Of a DNA stretch of 10,000 nucleotides, positions 9,224 to 10,000 are shown one piece after another. Source of the DNA: Magnetospirillum sp. (lineage in GTDB: Bacteria > Pseudomonadota > Alphaproteobacteria > Rhodospirillales > Magnetospirillaceae). Location of the stretch: contig JAIWOG010000131.1 of NCBI GenBank assembly GCA_020217035.1, positions 1-10,000 of the forward strand, given 5' to 3'. The position numbers were made by a program, and so were the translations under genes. The notes under the pieces are model-generated. The model made no database searches and was not told where the DNA came from. It worked only from the letters and a program-made list of their open reading frames with translations. Position 1 is the stretch's first letter; every line of letters starts with the position of its first letter.

Positions 9224-9232
9224 TGCTATATA
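9224..9232 (+). promoter_or_regulatory. Candidate extended -10 promoter for uppP
   Basis: TG-C-TATATA (TG at 9224-9225, TATATA 9227-9232) fits an extended -10 element 25 bases upstream of the uppP ATG. The region 16-18 bases upstream has no good -35 (TTCCGG or TCCGGA), which the extended -10 could offset. Confidence 0.35.
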
Positions 9233-9257
9233 AACGCCTCGTGCAGGGGGTGAGGCG

Positions 9258-10000
9258 ATGACCTATCTGGATATTGTCTTGATCGCGGTGATCCAGGCTT
9301 TGGCGGGCGTGCTGCCGCTGTCGGCCAGCGGACACTTCGCTTTGTTTTCCGGTTTGGCCGGCGACCCGGCGGCCTTTGCCGCGGTGTCGGTGGCGGCCCA
9401 TCTGGGAATGGGGCTGGGGGTGGCGGTGTGGCTGTGGCGCGACGTCTGGGGCATGGCGGTCGGGCTTGGCCGCCTGCTCAAGGGCAAAAGCGATCCGGGG
9501 GGGCGTTTGTTCCTGGCCTTGCTGGCGGCGTCGGTGCCGGCGGGTTTGCTGGGTGGGTGGTTGCTGACCATCGTGCAGCCACCGCAAAATCAGGTGCTGG
9601 CGGCCGCCTGCCTGCTGGGATTCGGGGTATTGCTGGCTTTGGCCGACCGCTGGGGGGTGACGGTGCGGCGCATCGAGCATCTGGGCTTGCCGGGGGCCGT
9701 CTTGTTCGGCCTGTTGCAGGTGCTGGCGCTGGTGCCCGGTGTGTCGCGCACCGGCATCGTGGTCACCGCCGCCCGCATTGTCGGCTACGAGCGCAGGGAG
9801 GCCGCCCGCTTGGCCTTGCTGCTGGGAATACCCGCCTTGCTGGGCCTTGGGGTGTTCAAGTTGTGGGTGCTGTCCCAGCATACGGCGTTGATCTTGTCCG
9901 GTGGCTTGCTGTTGACCATGGCCTTGGCCGCCTTGGTGGCTTGGCTGGCGGCAGGCGCCCTGCTGGTCTGGCTGGGGCGGCGGACCTTCCAGCCGTTCTA
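9258..10000 (+). CDS. uppP: UppP/BacA-family undecaprenyl-diphosphatase, active site divergent (3' end outside window)
   Basis: The frame is open from ATG 9258 to the window edge (247 codons plus two bases of the next). AGGGGG (9245-9250) lies 7 bases upstream. The protein is very hydrophobic with many membrane segments, and has the two family motifs in order: QALAGVLPLSASGH (13-26) and VPGVSRTGIVVT (159-170). Family members dephosphorylate undecaprenyl diphosphate, recycling the lipid carrier for peptidoglycan and other envelope polymers. Retained are Gln13 (Glu17 in E. coli BacA), His26 (His30), Ser163 and Arg164 (Ser173, Arg174). Replaced are Glu21 (Gly17), Ser27 (Ala23), Ser175 (Thr165) and Thr178 (Val168), by my alignment from memory. 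The family call is firm, but the activity is less certain. The usual length of about 265-280 suggests 20-30 residues are missing. The last two bases are TA: a Tyr codon fits the family C-terminus (TFQPF-Y), though a stop there cannot be excluded. It is divergent from gltD, with no evident functional link. Confidence 0.85.
   Translation, partial: MTYLDIVLIAVIQALAGVLPLSASGHFALFSGLAGDPAAFAAVSVAAHLGMGLGVAVWLWRDVWGMAVGLGRLLKGKSDPGGRLFLALLAASVPAGLLGGWLLTIVQPPQNQVLAAACLLGFGVLLALADRWGVTVRRIEHLGLPGAVLFGLLQVLALVPGVSRTGIVVTAARIVGYERREAARLALLLGIPALLGLGVFKLWVLSQHTALILSGGLLLTMALAALVAWLAAGALLVWLGRRTFQPF

Overview
The window is GC-rich and carries core housekeeping genes of an alphaproteobacterium. The order dnaG-rpoD, and glutamate synthase subunits that closely match the Azospirillum brasilense enzyme as I remember it, suggest the Rhodospirillales (a Magnetospirillum- or Azospirillum-like organism). 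The genus is an inference; no search was run.

Layout. On the plus strand come the 3' end of dnaG (DNA primase, cut by the left edge), a hairpin with a T-tract, rpoD (primary sigma factor), a second strong hairpin, and a tRNA with a CAT anticodon (best read as tRNA-Ile2). Facing them on the minus strand is the two-gene operon for NADPH-dependent glutamate synthase. It is transcribed gltD (small subunit) then gltB (large subunit), the reverse of the E. coli gltBD order. The 101-base gap between gltD and gltB holds a perfect 19-bp inverted repeat built from CACAGAGA units. Upstream of gltD is a 266-base divergent region with palindromes and possible promoters. It leads on the plus strand into a gene of the UppP/BacA (undecaprenyl-diphosphatase) family, cut by the right edge.

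How the genes work together. DnaG and RpoD belong to the replication/transcription macromolecular-synthesis cluster. GltD and GltB form one enzyme: GltD takes electrons from NADPH through FAD and iron-sulfur centres to GltB, which hydrolyses glutamine and makes glutamate from 2-oxoglutarate. The UppP-family protein would act in recycling the undecaprenyl lipid carrier, but several of its usual active-site residues are replaced.

I see no mobile element, CRISPR array, phage gene or undescribed multi-gene system. The points most worth checking are the altered UppP active site, the repeat inside the glt operon, the nested palindromes between gltD and uppP, and the hairpins placed directly upstream of rpoD and the tRNA.
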